From Paratrimastix pyriformis (Eukaryota > Preaxostyla > Paratrimastigidae), in contig JAPMOS010000013.1 of NCBI GenBank assembly GCA_027972325.1, positions 633,501 through 697,500 on the forward strand: DNA of 64,000 nt. The letters run 5' to 3'. The stretch's first letter is position 1, and every line of letters starts with the position of its first letter. The notes beneath the pieces are model-generated. The model was not told the origin of the DNA. It did not search any database and saw nothing but the letters and a program-made list of their open reading frames with translations. The position numbers and the translations under genes were made by a program. Shown in pieces: positions 34,794 through 46,569 of the stretch.

Positions 34794-36515
34794 ATGTCCT
34801 TCCTGGGACAGTTAGCAGCTCGCATGAACGATTTCCGAAAAAGACCCGGGGCACCTGCAGACAGCGCGGGGTCCCGGGCAGATCCATCACTCCTTGTGCT
34901 CGGTCTGTCCTCCTGGGCATTTCTCCGGAAATTGTTTGCCTTTTAAGGCGATGCGTATTCTGGGAAGCGGAGCCTGATTGCACGTTTTCAAAATAAAGAT
35001 ATTGAAGATCTACAAAAGGGCCTCGCTCTCGATTTCACGACCATCGATTCGGAGGAGGACGGTCTGTCTCAGTCTTGTTTTTGCTCTTCACACCTCCTCC
35101 CTCCGAACGTTAGACCTTGGGCACTTGAATATTTGGGCCCTGTCGGGGGATGGCGATGGTACGGAGCCTCTTCTCGACTTGGTCCTGCAGCCCGAGAGGC
35201 TCAGCCAGACGGGGGTTTTGATTGTGCTGGACTGGTCCCGGCCCTGGTCGATGCTGCCCTCGCTGCGGCGCTTCCTGCGCATCCTCAGGTGGCGCCTGGG
35301 GGTCGCCGCCCAGCAGCCGGCCATCCTGGGCGCCCGGGCTGCCCGTCTGTCGCCCCACCCCCTCTTCGTTCCCCTCCCCTGGAGCCTGCCCTGGGTTCGC
35401 TTCCCACACTTGTCCTGAGGCGTCATCATGTCCGCTGTTCGGGGCGCGTGTTGGGCGTTCCCCAGTGGCCAAGTGGCTGCAGGCGCACCGGTACCAGGAC
35501 CCCCTGACGGCCGAGGAAAGCCCCGCCCCATCGCCGTCGCCGCTGCCGGCCGGCCCGTCGGATCCCTCGCAGCCCTCGGCCCTCGCAGCCGCTGCTCCCG
35601 AGGGCGGGGCCACGCCCAGCCCCGCGGGGGAGCTCCCGGCGATGCCCCTGCACCCGGGCACACTGGCGGGGGGCCTGGGGGTGCCCATCGTGGTGGCGCT
35701 GAACAAGGCCGACCGCATCGGGGCCGTCGAGAAGGAGCGCCGGTACACCGACGCCCACTTCGACTTCATCCAGCGCCACCTGCGCATGTGCTGCCTCGAG
35801 GGTCCGCCTGCCCCCGCCCCCTGCTGCCCACTCTGCTGCCCCCTGCTCTGCTGCCCCCTGCTCTGCTGCCCCCTGCTCTGCTGCCCCCTGCTCTGCTGCC
35901 CCCGCCTCCGTCTTCCACCCCCTCACGTGCTCTTTCCACCGACCGCGGGGTGCCCCTCTGGTGGCTCGGCCGTGGGGCGGGGGCGCAGTCGGGGCCCCGC
36001 TGGTGTCGGTCTCGGCCAAGCACGGCTCGGGGGCGGCCCTCCTGCTGCAGACCATCCGAAGCGTGCTCGTCCCGGGCTGCCCCGCCCCCGCCCAGCGGCC
36101 TCAGGTCCGCACCCCCCTCCGGTCCGTGGCGATCCTCACCGGGCGCCTGGCTGCCCCGTGTGGGCGCAGCTGCTGGAGCGGAGCTCGCTCTACGTGCCCT
36201 TGGGCTGGGACTCCCTCTCCAAGATGCGGCTGCTGCTCCCGCCCGCCGCTCCCGGCCCCAGCCCAGCGGGCGCCCTGATGGCCGAGTTCGAGGGCCCCGG
36301 CATGGCCGGCCCCCGGACCGAGGGCGGGGCCCCTCAGGACGGCACCGCCCAGGGCGGTGAGTCCCCGCCGCCGCCCGCGGGGCCGCTGGAGGGGGACGGC
36401 GACCGGGAGGAGGCCGCCCTGAGCAGCCGGGCCAAGCGGCAGCTGGAGGAGTGGGACCAGCTCCTCGGCTCGGCCGACCCGGCCCCCAGGGTCCGCCCGC
36501 CCTCCACCCCCCCCC

Positions 36516-36546
<31 letters not shown>

Positions 36547-37308
36547 ACGTGCCCCACTCCTCCCTTCCCACGCCCCAGCTGGCTGCCCGGCCGGAAATGC
36601 CCCAGCTCGCTCAGGAAGACGGCGACTTCCTCAGCCGCCACAAGGTCCGCCCCCACCCGCCCTGCTCGGCTCGGCTCCTTGGGACCGCCTTCGGCTGCCC
36701 CGTCGGCTCCGTCGGCTCCGTCGGCTCCATCAACCGGCCTTCGGCTCTGGGCTCTGGCGGGCTGTGTGGTGGCGGCGCAGAAAATCATCGACCAGCGCGG
36801 GCCGTCGGCCTCTCCGGCCATGGGGGCGGCGGGCTCCGGGGCCGCCCGGCCGTCGCCCCTGCTGGCCACCGCCCGCACCCCTCCCCATCCCCTCCCTCCC
36901 CTCGCCCGCCCCGGCCAGCTCCCAGGCCGCCTCCGCCGGGCCCTCCGCCGACCGCCCGAGTTCGGCCGAGCCCTCGCCCACACCCTCCCTGCCCCCCCTG
37001 CCCGGCACGGCCCGCAGCGCCCATCCCACCCGAAGGCCCGCCAAGGTCCGCCACCCAAGCGCAGCCTCCCCCACGGCCCGTGGTGCCACAAGCCCCCATG
37101 ATCACCCCCTCCCCTCCTCCTCCCTCCCCGCCGGCAGCCCGCCATCGGGGCCTCGCCGGACTCGTCGCGGGAGATGGTCTCGAACTTCTTCAGCACGCTG
37201 CTCAAGAACAAGCGGCCCAGCCCGGCCCCGGCCCCTCGGCCTCGCCGGCCCCCTCGACCACCCCGCCGCCCTCGGCCACCCCGCCCCGCCAGCGCCGCCC
37301 AGCCATAG
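34794..37308 (+). CDS. Cytoplasmic dynein light intermediate chain, about 10 exons
   Basis: Exons 34794-34902, 34948-35061, 35114-35344, 35466-35801, 35989-36104, 36170-36490, 36579-36644, then from about 36781 in two pieces, and a last exon ending at the TAG 37306-37308. The RAS-like domain shows a P-loop (LLVLGDAYSGKRSL), HLNIWALSG, VLIVLDWSRPW, GTLAGGLGVPIVVALNKADRI, DAHFDFIQRHLRMCCLE and GAPLVSVSAKHG. These are all light intermediate chain signatures, as is SSLYVPLGWDSLSKMRLL. The tail contains SREMVSNFFSTLLKNK, matching the adaptor-binding helix 1 of human LIC1. LIC links the dynein heavy chain to activating adaptors. Between CAG/GCAG acceptors the introns hold (CTGCTGCCCCCTG)n and poly-C/(CA)n tracts. 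Confidence 0.92.
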
Positions 37309-37320
37309 CCGCCGCCGCCG

Positions 37321-37354
<34 letters not shown>

Positions 37355-37660
37355 TTAAAGCCACTCTTCCTCCCCACCCCGACCCCGACCCCATCCCTCC
37401 CGCTTGCCCGCCGTGGTTTGCCTGCCGGGCAGCCCAATAATAACCGCTGCGCCACATGGTCCCCGCTGCGCCCCGGGCCCCGCAACGGCGGAGCCGCCGA
37501 TGACTTGGCCCGAGTGCACAACCCGCCCCCGGGTGGAGGCATCCTCCCGCCCATCCGCCGCCCCGGGGTGGTGGCCCCCTCGCCCATCCGCCCCAAATCG
37601 CAGCTGGAGCCTCGCATTCTGGAACCCCAATGAAGGGGATTTTTTTTTTTTGGGAAGGGA
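37309..37660. other. Convergent 3'-3' intergenic region with poly-C
   Basis: Between the dynein LIC (+) and discoidin-like (-) stops. It contains a poly-C run of about 32 (37321-37353) and a T-run (37640-37651). No gene seen, although one frame stays open because of low stop content. Confidence 0.5.
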
Positions 37661-38002
37661 TCACTCAGCCAGCGGCCTGTGCGGACGGATGGGTTCCGCT
37701 ACTGGGCCTCCTAATCCCGCCGCCATCCAGAAAAGGAGAAGGTGCAGGTGCAGGGGTGAGGGTCGGCCATCCTGCCGCCTCGACCAAGCGCACCAGGGGC
37801 GGAGACGGGGCGGGGGGACGGGGCGGGGGGACGGGGCGGGGGACGGGGCGGGGGACGGGGCGGGGGACGGGGCGGGGGGGACGGGGCGGGGGGGGGGGGG
37901 GGGGGGGACGGGGGGACACGACAGACCGGAAGGCCGAAGGCGAAGATCTTTGTGGTGTAGATGCCCGATCCGCCAAAGTTATCCGTCTGCGGGGGGGGGG
38001 GG

Positions 38003-38035
<33 letters not shown>

Positions 38036-38594
38036 GGATGGGAGGAGAGGAGCGTGAACAAGGCCGTCCATTCCGCGGGGGCGCCCCAGCACGGACCACG
38101 ACATACTTGACGTAGCGGGCGACCATCCCCGCCCCGGGGCCCACCAGGGGCGCCGGCCGGCTGGTGATCTGTGCGATGGGCAGGCCAGCCAAGCCCTCGG
38201 GCAGGTCGAAGAGGTGGTCCCCGCCCCGCTGCTCGAGCTCGGCATCCACGACCTCCGTCCAGCGCTCCTTGTCCGGGGACAGCCAGATCTGGATATCTGT
38301 CGGAGCGGCGCACCAATAAGAAATTCAGGCATCCAGCGGGGCGACAGACGCTTGGGATTTTGGTTATTCTCCCCATGGAGGTAGATCCCCACTCGGTAGA
38401 TGCGGGAGGGGGCAGCAAAGCGTAAGATGACGTGCTGAGGAACTAAACGCACAATAACCATGTCAGAAGAAAGGCTCGTGAATACAGACGTTGCTTGCTC
38501 ACGTCAGTGAACCAGCAGAGTGTCGGATCGCGAGTAAGGAGGTTCAAACACCTCGATTCATGATGGCTGGGGAAGAACAGAGAGTCGTCCTGTC
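37661..38594 (-). CDS. F5/8 type C (discoidin)-like domain protein; first exon unresolved
   Basis: On the - strand exons 38594-38490, 38442-38350, 38296-38097, 37986-37927 and 37771-37661 join in phase. They encode SHHESRCLNLLTRDPTLCWF, PQHVILRFAAPSRIYRVGIY, IQIWLSPDKERWTEV, ARYVKYVV and NFGGSGIYTTKIFAFG. This is the beta-sandwich order of small galactose-binding-like domains (a Trp after a free N-terminal segment, then VxLxF, then a final FGGSGIYT-type strand). It recalls NR2C2AP/TRA16 and other intracellular discoidin-like proteins. There is no signal peptide in the visible part. A probable 5' exon near 38620-38680 with an ATG does not join without a stop, so the N-terminus is open. Introns contain GGGGCGGGGGAC repeats and two poly-C runs in gene sense. 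Confidence 0.6.
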
Positions 38595-38807
38595 CTGAAA
38601 GAAAAGAGGGGGACACAGACTATTGGCTCGAGAATTCTTCAATCGCACCTCCGTTCTCGGTAATCGTGAGATTTTTCAACATTGTTTGAAAAAAAAAAAT
38701 GAATCAAACCGGGGCGCCAGCTGCCATTTGATTGGACCAGTCCGCTTGTTTTTTTTGTGTTTTTTGATTTTCCTGATTGCGTATTGGCAGAGGTTTTTCT
38801 GTGACAA

Positions 38808-40740
38808 ATGCCCAGGAAGGCCGGTCCGAAGCCTGAGCCCACTTCAACTCGCCCTCGTCGTGCATGCCGTGACAAAAATCCTGAACCGGAGCCGGAAAAA
38901 GAAAAGGAACCAGAAAAAAAGGAAAAGAAGTCAACAAAGGCCAAGCGCACTGCGACCAAAGCTAAGGCAGAGGAACCGCGAAAGAAACCGCGCGAGGAAG
39001 TGATTTCTGAAGAGGATGAAGAGGTCGCAGAAGAGGTGGTTGCCGAAACAAAGGTTTGTGTTGTTGTCATCTATCTTTTCGCTCATACCCGCGAAGAGCA
39101 AGCGTGGGAAAAAGAAGGAGTCCGCTCCGCCGGGCATGCACCCCGCCATTTCTGCCCGCATCCAAGAGCTGGTAGCCCAGTTCCGGGCACAGGACCAGGC
39201 CGATACGAGTGCAGCTCCCGTGGGCGAAGACGAGGTGGCGCCCTTCGATTTCGCCATGCTTCCGGCGGGGATCCTGCAAGATGTGTTCTGCTTCGTGTCC
39301 TTCGAGACGGTCACAGTGCTCTCGCACGGTCTGCTCCGCCTCTGGGGAACCTGCCTGCGGGCCAGCTGCTCGAACTCAATTTCGGCTGACATTCTTCCCG
39401 CTTGTGGACTGGGCCGGGGCCGGGGCCGGGGCCGGGGCCGGGGCCGCAGTGTGCCATGCGTGGCGCGAGATCGTGCTGCATGAGGTCATCCGGTTGCGGA
39501 CCCTGCCGCTGCTGGGCACCCGGCAGCAGATCCAGTACGGGGGCTACTACATGGGGCCGGCACGCTACACCTGCACCGCGGACACGGGCCGGGTGCAGGG
39601 CCTGATCAAGTACGCCATCCACCTGCGGGACGACCTGGCCGTCGAGCCGCCCCGGGACCTGCTGGTCTCGAGCAGCCTCGTCCCGACCCTGTGCGCCCCC
39701 GTCCGCCCGCCCGCCGTGGGGCTGGAGGATCTGCTCAAGCGGATGCCCCACCTGCGCTCCGTCCGGGTGGCCGTCAGCGAGGTCAACCAGCCCATGATGG
39801 CGGTCGTGGCCCCCATCCTCCCCCTGCTCGGTCCGCCCCCCCCCCCCCCCCCCCCCCATGCCCCGTCCACGTTGGGGTCCTGCCGTCTGACATCGGTCCG
39901 CCGGTGGTGGCGGGTGCGGTCCCAGGGCGCCACTGCAAGAACGTGACCCACCTGAACTCGGTGCCCTTCCCCGTCGGGCCCGGCGCGGTGGTGGGGTCGG
40001 TCGACGTGGCCGACCTGGCGAGGCTCTTCCCGCGCCTGGAGGCGGCCCTCCTCGACCACACCTTCGCCTCGACCATGGACAGCCTCAAGTCCGCATGCGC
40101 ACTCGCATACACACACACGCTCACCCGGCCGGGGTGTTTGAGCGGTTGCCAATGCTCATCATCACCGTGTCACTTGGCTTTGGGCTGGGTGGCTGGTGGT
40201 CCCAGGGACGGCGGCGCCCCGCGCTTCGAGGAGCTGGCCCAGCTGCGGTCCCTCTCGCTGCCCTTCATCCTCCCCGATCCTGACAGCAAGGTCGCCCCCC
40301 GTGCCCGGGCCCTTCCACCCAGCCACGGCCCGGGCACGCTTCACGATGCCTCACGATGGGCGCGGGCACGGCGCACGATGACTGACGGGGCGCTGGGATG
40401 ACGCGCGGACGGGCAGACGGGGGCCTACCGGGAGCTGTTCGAGGATGTGCTGCCCCGGTGCGGGCAGCTGCGCCGGCTGCACCTGGTCGACCAGTTCGTC
40501 TCGACGGTGGCCCAGCCCTCGTTCGGCTTCGGCCGGGTGCCCGCGGACCGGCCCCAGGACCCGGCACCCCTGCTGGTGGCCCTGCGGGGCTGCGGGCCCA
40601 CCCTGGCCGTGCTCAAGCTGGCCCTGACCGAGAACGTGCCCGTGCCGGCCCTCTTCGAGCTGCTCTCCCAGGCCGCCCCGGGCCTGAACACACTCGAGGT
40701 GGCCCTCCGCAAGCGGCCATCCACCGGGCCCATGTCCGGC

Positions 40741-40771
<31 letters not shown>

Positions 40772-41360
40772 CGCTGCCTCTGCCCTGTGGCGGGCTGGCC
40801 TCATCTGCGTGGGCCGCATGGCGGGCGGGGGCGGCAGGTTCGGCATGCCCCCTCCGGCGCCCGCGGGGACTTCCGTGGTCACGCTCGCCCACCCGGCCCT
40901 GGCGCGGCTCTCGATCATGGCCAACCCCACCTTCGGGCTCACCCTCCGCCTGGCCGCCCCCGCCCTCCAGGCCTGCAGCGCCCCCCCACGGGCCTCCTGG
41001 GCGCCTCCTCACTGGGGCCCGTCGGGCTCCTGCCCCGCCGCTCCCTGGGCTGCCGGGGCCTCTGGGCTCACGATGGTTGCTGGCTGGGCGGGGCTGGGGG
41101 CGGGCGCAGCACCTGGGGCTGGTGGTCAGCGGGTTCGTGAGCGAGTGCCCCTCGGCCCACCTGCAGTCGGTCCCGTTCGCCGTCTTGGCCACCCGCGACG
41201 CCGTGGATAACTTCCTGTCCTTCCTGGTCCGCCCGCCCACCATCCTCCTTTCCTTTCCTGTCCTGCCTGGCCCGCTTGGGCACGCCCCTTGTCCCTTCCT
41301 CCCTCTCTTGGGGACTGCCGCGGGGCTGCCGGCCCCTCACATGGCCCGGTCCCTTGTCGG

Positions 41361-41399
<39 letters not shown>

Positions 41400-44300
41400 G
41401 GGCAGAGGACCTCGGGGGGGCGCGTGCAGGCGGTGACCTTGTCGCAGCAGTGTACCGACACGACCATTGGCCAGGGCCCGGCGGTGGCCGACCCGCGAGT
41501 GATGTACTTCGGCGGGGGCGTGGCGGGCGCGGGTGCGGTTCCCATCCGGCCGGCCTCCGAGGACCCGCCCGTGCCGCGGGCCTTCTTCGCCTCGGCCGAC
41601 CTGCCCCCCGCGGCGGCGGCCTGCTGGAAGCTCGACCAGGGCGGCGCCCCCGACCCCGCGCGGGCCCTGCCGGCCGCCCGGGGGCCTGTCAAGGATGGCT
41701 GGCAGACGGTGGACTTCCTGCCCATCCTCCACCGCCAGCTGGCTGCCGCGACGGCCGTCCCGCTGGTCTGCCCGGGCGCCCCCCCGTGCCACCCCGCCTT
41801 CGGCTCGCCTGTCCGGACCCTGGCGCCCCCTCGCCTGCCCATACCTGGGCTCCCCTGGGTCCCTCGGCACTCATCATCCCCCTCATTCGGGGCTCGGCTG
41901 GGGCTGCTGTGCGGATCGGGGCGGGCGGGGCAGGGCGTGGCCGGTGGGGATGTGGGGCTGAGCTGCCTCCGCGAGCTCGACCTGCGCTTCCCGGCCCGCA
42001 CCAACTTCCAGGTCGGTCGCCCGCCCCGCCCACAGCTCCCGCCCACCGGCACAGCCCCCACCGGCACAGCCCCCACCGGCACGGCCCCCACCGGCACGGC
42101 CACCGGCACCTTGTGGCGCTTGCTGCTCACCGCTGGTTGGGCGGGGCGGGGCGGGGCGGGGCGGGGCACGGCCTGGGGAATGGGCGCGGGGCGGTGTGTG
42201 GGGGGCAGTCGATGGGGATGGCGCGGGTGCGGCGGGGCTACCGCCACGTCCAGCTGGAGCTCGAGGGCTGCCTCTTCGACGCGCCCGCCCGGGCCCGGGT
42301 GCGGCTGGCCCTGAGCCACCCGGCCCTGGAGAAGGTGCGCCTGGGGGGCTTCCAGTGCGGCGAGCTGCTCCTCGACCTGCCCGCCCTGCGGGCCCTCTCC
42401 GTCTACGAGGCCGTCGTCAAGGGCGACATTTACGCTGGTCCCTGACTCCGCCCGCTCCTCCTTCCTGCCCTCCTTTCCATCCATCCACCCATCCATCCAC
42501 CCATCCATCCATCCACCCATCCATCCATCCCTCCATCCATCCATCCCTCCATCCATCCATCCATCCATCCATCCATCCATCCATCCATCCACCCATCCAT
42601 CCATCCATCCTTCCCTCCATCCATCCTTCCCTCCATCCATCCATCCATCCATCCATCCATCCATCCATCCATCCACCCATCCATCCATCCATCCATCCAT
42701 CCATCCTTCCCTCCTGCCCGTACTGCGCCTGACCCTTCGACCATTCCCCTTTGTCCGACCCTCATCTGCCCTGGCCATCCTTTGTCCCCTGCGCTCCGAC
42801 CCTGGCCCTGCCTGACCCTGCCTGACCCTGCCTGACCCTGCCTGACCCTGCCTGACCCTGCCTTGACCCTGCTCCCATGCCGCGGGGCCCCTGCCTGACC
42901 TGCCCCCCCCCCCCTGCCCCCCTGCCCCCTGCCCCCCTGCCCCCTGCCCCCTGCCCCCTGCCCCCCCCTGCCCCCCGCCCCCCCTGCCCCTGCCCCCCCT
43001 GCCTGCCCCTGCCCCTGCCCCCTGCCCCTGCCCCTGCCCTCTGCCCTCTGCCCTCTGCCTCCCTCCCCCTGCCCCCTGCCCCCTGCCCCTTCCCGCGGCC
43101 CCTCGTCACTCACCCGGCACTCACCCCGCACCCATGCCCGCACCCATGCCCGCACCCATGCCCGCACCCCCGCACCCATGCCCGGCAGCGTACGCGCCGC
43201 AGCTGTTCGACATGCAGATCTACCGGTGCGTGCTGCAGTTCCACCGCGAGGCCACCCTGCCGCCCGGCGACCGGGCCGCTGAGGGTGCCGCTTCTGGCGG
43301 CGGGGAGGACGACGCGGCCCTGGCGGCTGCTCTGCAGGCCGAGGAGGACACCGCCGCCGCCGCCGCCGCCACCACCACCACCACCGCCACCGCCGCACCG
43401 ATGGCCGTCGAAGGGGCCGCCGAGGGGGCTGCCCCCGCGGCCACGGAGGAGGAGGAGGAGCCTGACGCCGGTCAGCTCGCCTCCTCCGGTCCCGGCCCCC
43501 CGGCTCCGGCTCCGGCTCCCTGCCCCCTGCCCTCGGACCCCGGCTGACTTGGTTGTGGCGGGCCTCTGCTGGCCGGGTGGGGGCGTGCTGGGGTCGGTCC
43601 AGGTCCGGGCAGGCGGACCCGGGGCCGTGGCAAGGCCAAGGCCGCCGCCGCCAAGGCGCCCAAGGCGGCCCCCGCCAAGGCGGCCCCCAAGGCCGAGCAG
43701 GACGAGGGCGAGGGCGAGGGGGAGGACGACGACCAGGAGGCCCCGGCCGACGCCGACGGGGACGTGGAGCGGATCATGCTGACGGCCGAGCAGCACCTGC
43801 GGACCCAGTGCCCGGCCCCGCACCTGGCCTCGCTCGAGCTGACCGGGGTCGGGTCGGCCGACCTGCTGCGGCTCGACATGCCCCGCCTCAGGCGCCTCCT
43901 CGTCGCGGGCAACCACAGGGTCCGCACAACCACACCCACAGCCACACCCACAGTCCCGAGCACCGAGCACCGAGCACCGAGCACCGAGCACCGAGCACCG
44001 AGCACCGAGCACCGAGCACGGACATTGCCTGGCTGGCATGGACGGCCTCACCGGGTGCGCATGCCTCCCGGGCTGGCTCACCATGAGCGCCTGGGCGGGG
44101 CGGGGCGGGGCGGAGCAGCTGGACACGGACACGCTGCTGACCTGGACGCCGATGGAGGCCCTGGAGGAGCTCGTCCTGGACAGCAACCCCGAGGCGCTCT
44201 ACCCCAAGTTCCTCAAGGCCCTCTGCATCGCCGCCCCCAACCTCAAGGTCCCGCCCCCCGCGCCCGCCCATCCGTCACGCCCGCACACCCAGACACACAC

Positions 44301-46305
44301 GCCCATATACGCACACCATACGCACACCCAGACACACACGCCCATATACGCACACCATACGCACACCCACCCCACCCGCCTCCCGTCGCCCACGCACGCA
44401 CCAACGGGCCTCATCGAGATGACGACGCGGGGCGGGGCGGGGCGGGCAAGGGCAGGGCGGGGCGGGCAAGGGCGGGGCGGGGCGGGGCGGGGCGGGGCGG
44501 GGCGGGCATGCAGATCCTGAAGTACGGCTGGAAGTACCGCCAGCTGCGGCTGTACGACAAGGACCTGCTGATGCTGGCCCGGGGCATGCCCCGCCTGGAG
44601 GCCCTCGAGCTGTGCGGCATCCACCGGGTGACCGCCTCGGGGGTGGCCGACTGCCTGCTGGCCGCGTCCCACCTGCGCCGGGTGGTGCTCTACGACGCCG
44701 AGATCAAGAGCACCCAGGCCCTCCTCGCACACCCCGTCCTCAAGCCCTTCGAGGGTCCGCCACCCCGCCCCCACAGCTGCCACAGCTGCCACCGCTGCCA
44801 CCGCTGCCACCGCTGCCACCGCTGCCACCGCTGCCACCGCTGCCACCGCTGCCACCGCTGCCACCGCTGCCACCACCACCCCTTGGCCTCCCCTCCTCGC
44901 TCCCCTGGTGCCCGTTGCCCATGGACGATGGGGTCGGGTGATGGGGGTCGGGTGATGGGGGTCGGCGGTCGGCGGATGCCGCCCAGATCTGGTCGACCTG
45001 CGTGTGGAGCCGATGGACGCCTGGTCGCCGGCCTTCGAGACGGCCTCGCCCGTCCGCCAGGCGGCCGAGGGGCCGGCCGGCAAGCAGCACACCCACCAGC
45101 AGTTCCTCCGCAAGATGGCAAAGGTCGCCGCCGCCGCAGGCGGCCCGGCCGCACCCGCCGCCGCCCCCGACAAGCACGCCAGCCAGCGGGACGCCCGCTT
45201 CCTCAAGCGCCAGCAGCGCCGCTCCCGCTTCCAGTCCGCCACCCACCCCAACCAGCAGCCTCCCCGTGGTGCCTGCGTGGTGCCTGCGTGGTGGCCGTGC
45301 CCCCGGGAGCCGCGGCGGTGGGCTCACGGTGCCCTCGGCTGGGCTGGGCTGGGCTGTGGGGGCGGGGGCGCAGGACGGCCCAGTACGAGATGCAGATGGT
45401 TGCCGAGCACCGGGAGCGGGGCTGCGCGCACAGCCTCCTCTCGACCACCCGCCACCTGCCCGGCCTGCGGGGCTTCCTCCTCGACCCCGCCCACAACCAG
45501 GTCCGCCCCACCCGCTCCCGCCTCCGCCCGTCCGCCCGCCCGGGCAAACGAGACCGGGCAAACGAGACGCAAACAGCAAACCCTGCCAGACCCACGCTCA
45601 TGCCCGCCTGCCCGTCTGCCCGCCCTGCCCGTCTGCCCGTCTGCGCGTATCGCCAGCGGCCGTACCCGCGGATTGTCAGCGCCCAGCTGGAGTCGCAGCA
45701 GTCCCAGTACCCCGTCCGCCCCGTGGCCCCCTCCCTGCCCTGCCCTGCCCTGCCCCCTTCCCCTTCCCCCTTCCCCCTTCCCCCCTTCCCCCCTTCCCCT
45801 TCTTGCCCCGTCCCGCGCGCCTTTCCCGTGCCCGTTCCTGTGGCTGCTGCTGATGGGGGTCCGGCCTGTGGGCGCGTGTGGGGGGCGGGCGGGGCGGGGG
45901 CAGGGGATGGTCTACTACGGGTGGCGCGGGGCGAGCACGGCGGGCGACTGGGTGAGCAGCCTCGAGGACGCCACCTGCCCCATGATGGCCGGGGGGACCA
46001 TGTCCTGGCAGGGCAGCACCCCCATGGTGGAACCCCTCCACGAGGTCTTCGTCGGCGGCGACGCGGCCGAGGCGGCCCAGCTGGCCCTCGGGGCAGCATC
46101 CGCATCCGCGTCCGCATCGGCCCTCGAGGCCGCCGGGGGGCCGCCCCGGCCGACCCTGGGCCGGCGCAGCCTGAGCAGCGTCACGGGGCTCCTGCCCGCA
46201 GCGGGCGGGGCCGCCGGGCCCGAGGAGGGCGACGCGCTGGTGGGGGGCGAGTTCGACTCGGCCCTCGTCCGCGAGGACATTGTCCCGTTCACGTTCGACT
46301 TCTAG
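38808..46305 (+). CDS. Very large F-box / leucine-rich-repeat-like protein, more than 20 exons
   Basis: Verified exons 38808-39053, 39097-39328, 39450-39830, 39926-40088, 40206-40290 and 40417-40733, then a long series to the stop at 46303-46305. The N-terminus is basic/acidic. Residues about 115-160 form an F-box ([23 protein letters not shown]...VCHAWREIV), the Skp1-binding module of SCF ubiquitin ligases. The rest is a chain of irregular Leu-rich segments ([90 protein letters not shown]). An inserted acidic region contains [14 protein letters not shown], which resembles a ubiquitin-interacting motif, next to Lys/Ala/Pro repeats. No internal stop or promoter gap separates the blocks, so one gene is likelier than several. 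It is probably a substrate receptor; the target is unknown. Confidence 0.75.
42474..42714. repeat. (CATC)n array in an F-box gene intron
   Basis: About 240 bp of CCAT tetramers with scattered CCAC/CCTT variants. Confidence 0.95.
43356..43398. repeat. Coding (GCC)n / (ACC)n array
   Basis: Encodes Ala and Thr runs immediately after the UIM-like segment of the F-box protein. It lies in frame with flanking coding sequence. Confidence 0.8.
44764..44876. repeat. (CCACCGCTG)n intronic array
   Basis: About eleven 9-bp units in an intron of the F-box gene, beginning soon after the 5' splice site GTCCGCCACC. Confidence 0.9.
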
Positions 46306-46569
46306 CCGGCCAGGCCAACCCCCGCCCCGACCTCACCGCCCTCCCCGGGAGGATCTCTATACAGCCACCCGGGGCGGGCCGGGTCCCAGCCCTCCTGTCC
46401 CTGTCTGGTTCTCATGTTGTCTGGTTCTCTTGGAGTTGTCCCGATGATGCTGTCCCTGTCTGGTTCTCTTGTAGTTGTACCAATGATGAGCAAGCGCAAA
46501 CGACATGCTCTTGGGAACCGCCGGGTGGGTCGATGACGACTGTGCACGACTCCGACTCCCAGGGGCCCC
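46306..46569. other. Convergent 3'-3' intergenic region
   Basis: Between F-box (+) and EEP nuclease (-) stops. It includes a repeated CTGTCCCTGTCTGGTTCTC motif (about 46397 and 46450). No gene seen. Confidence 0.5.

Noticed and set aside
35766-37664. A 632-residue frame opposite the dynein LIC gene
   Set aside because: Stop-poor because of very high GC; composition is Gly/Arg/Ala shadow with no motif, whereas the + strand shows a complete LIC.
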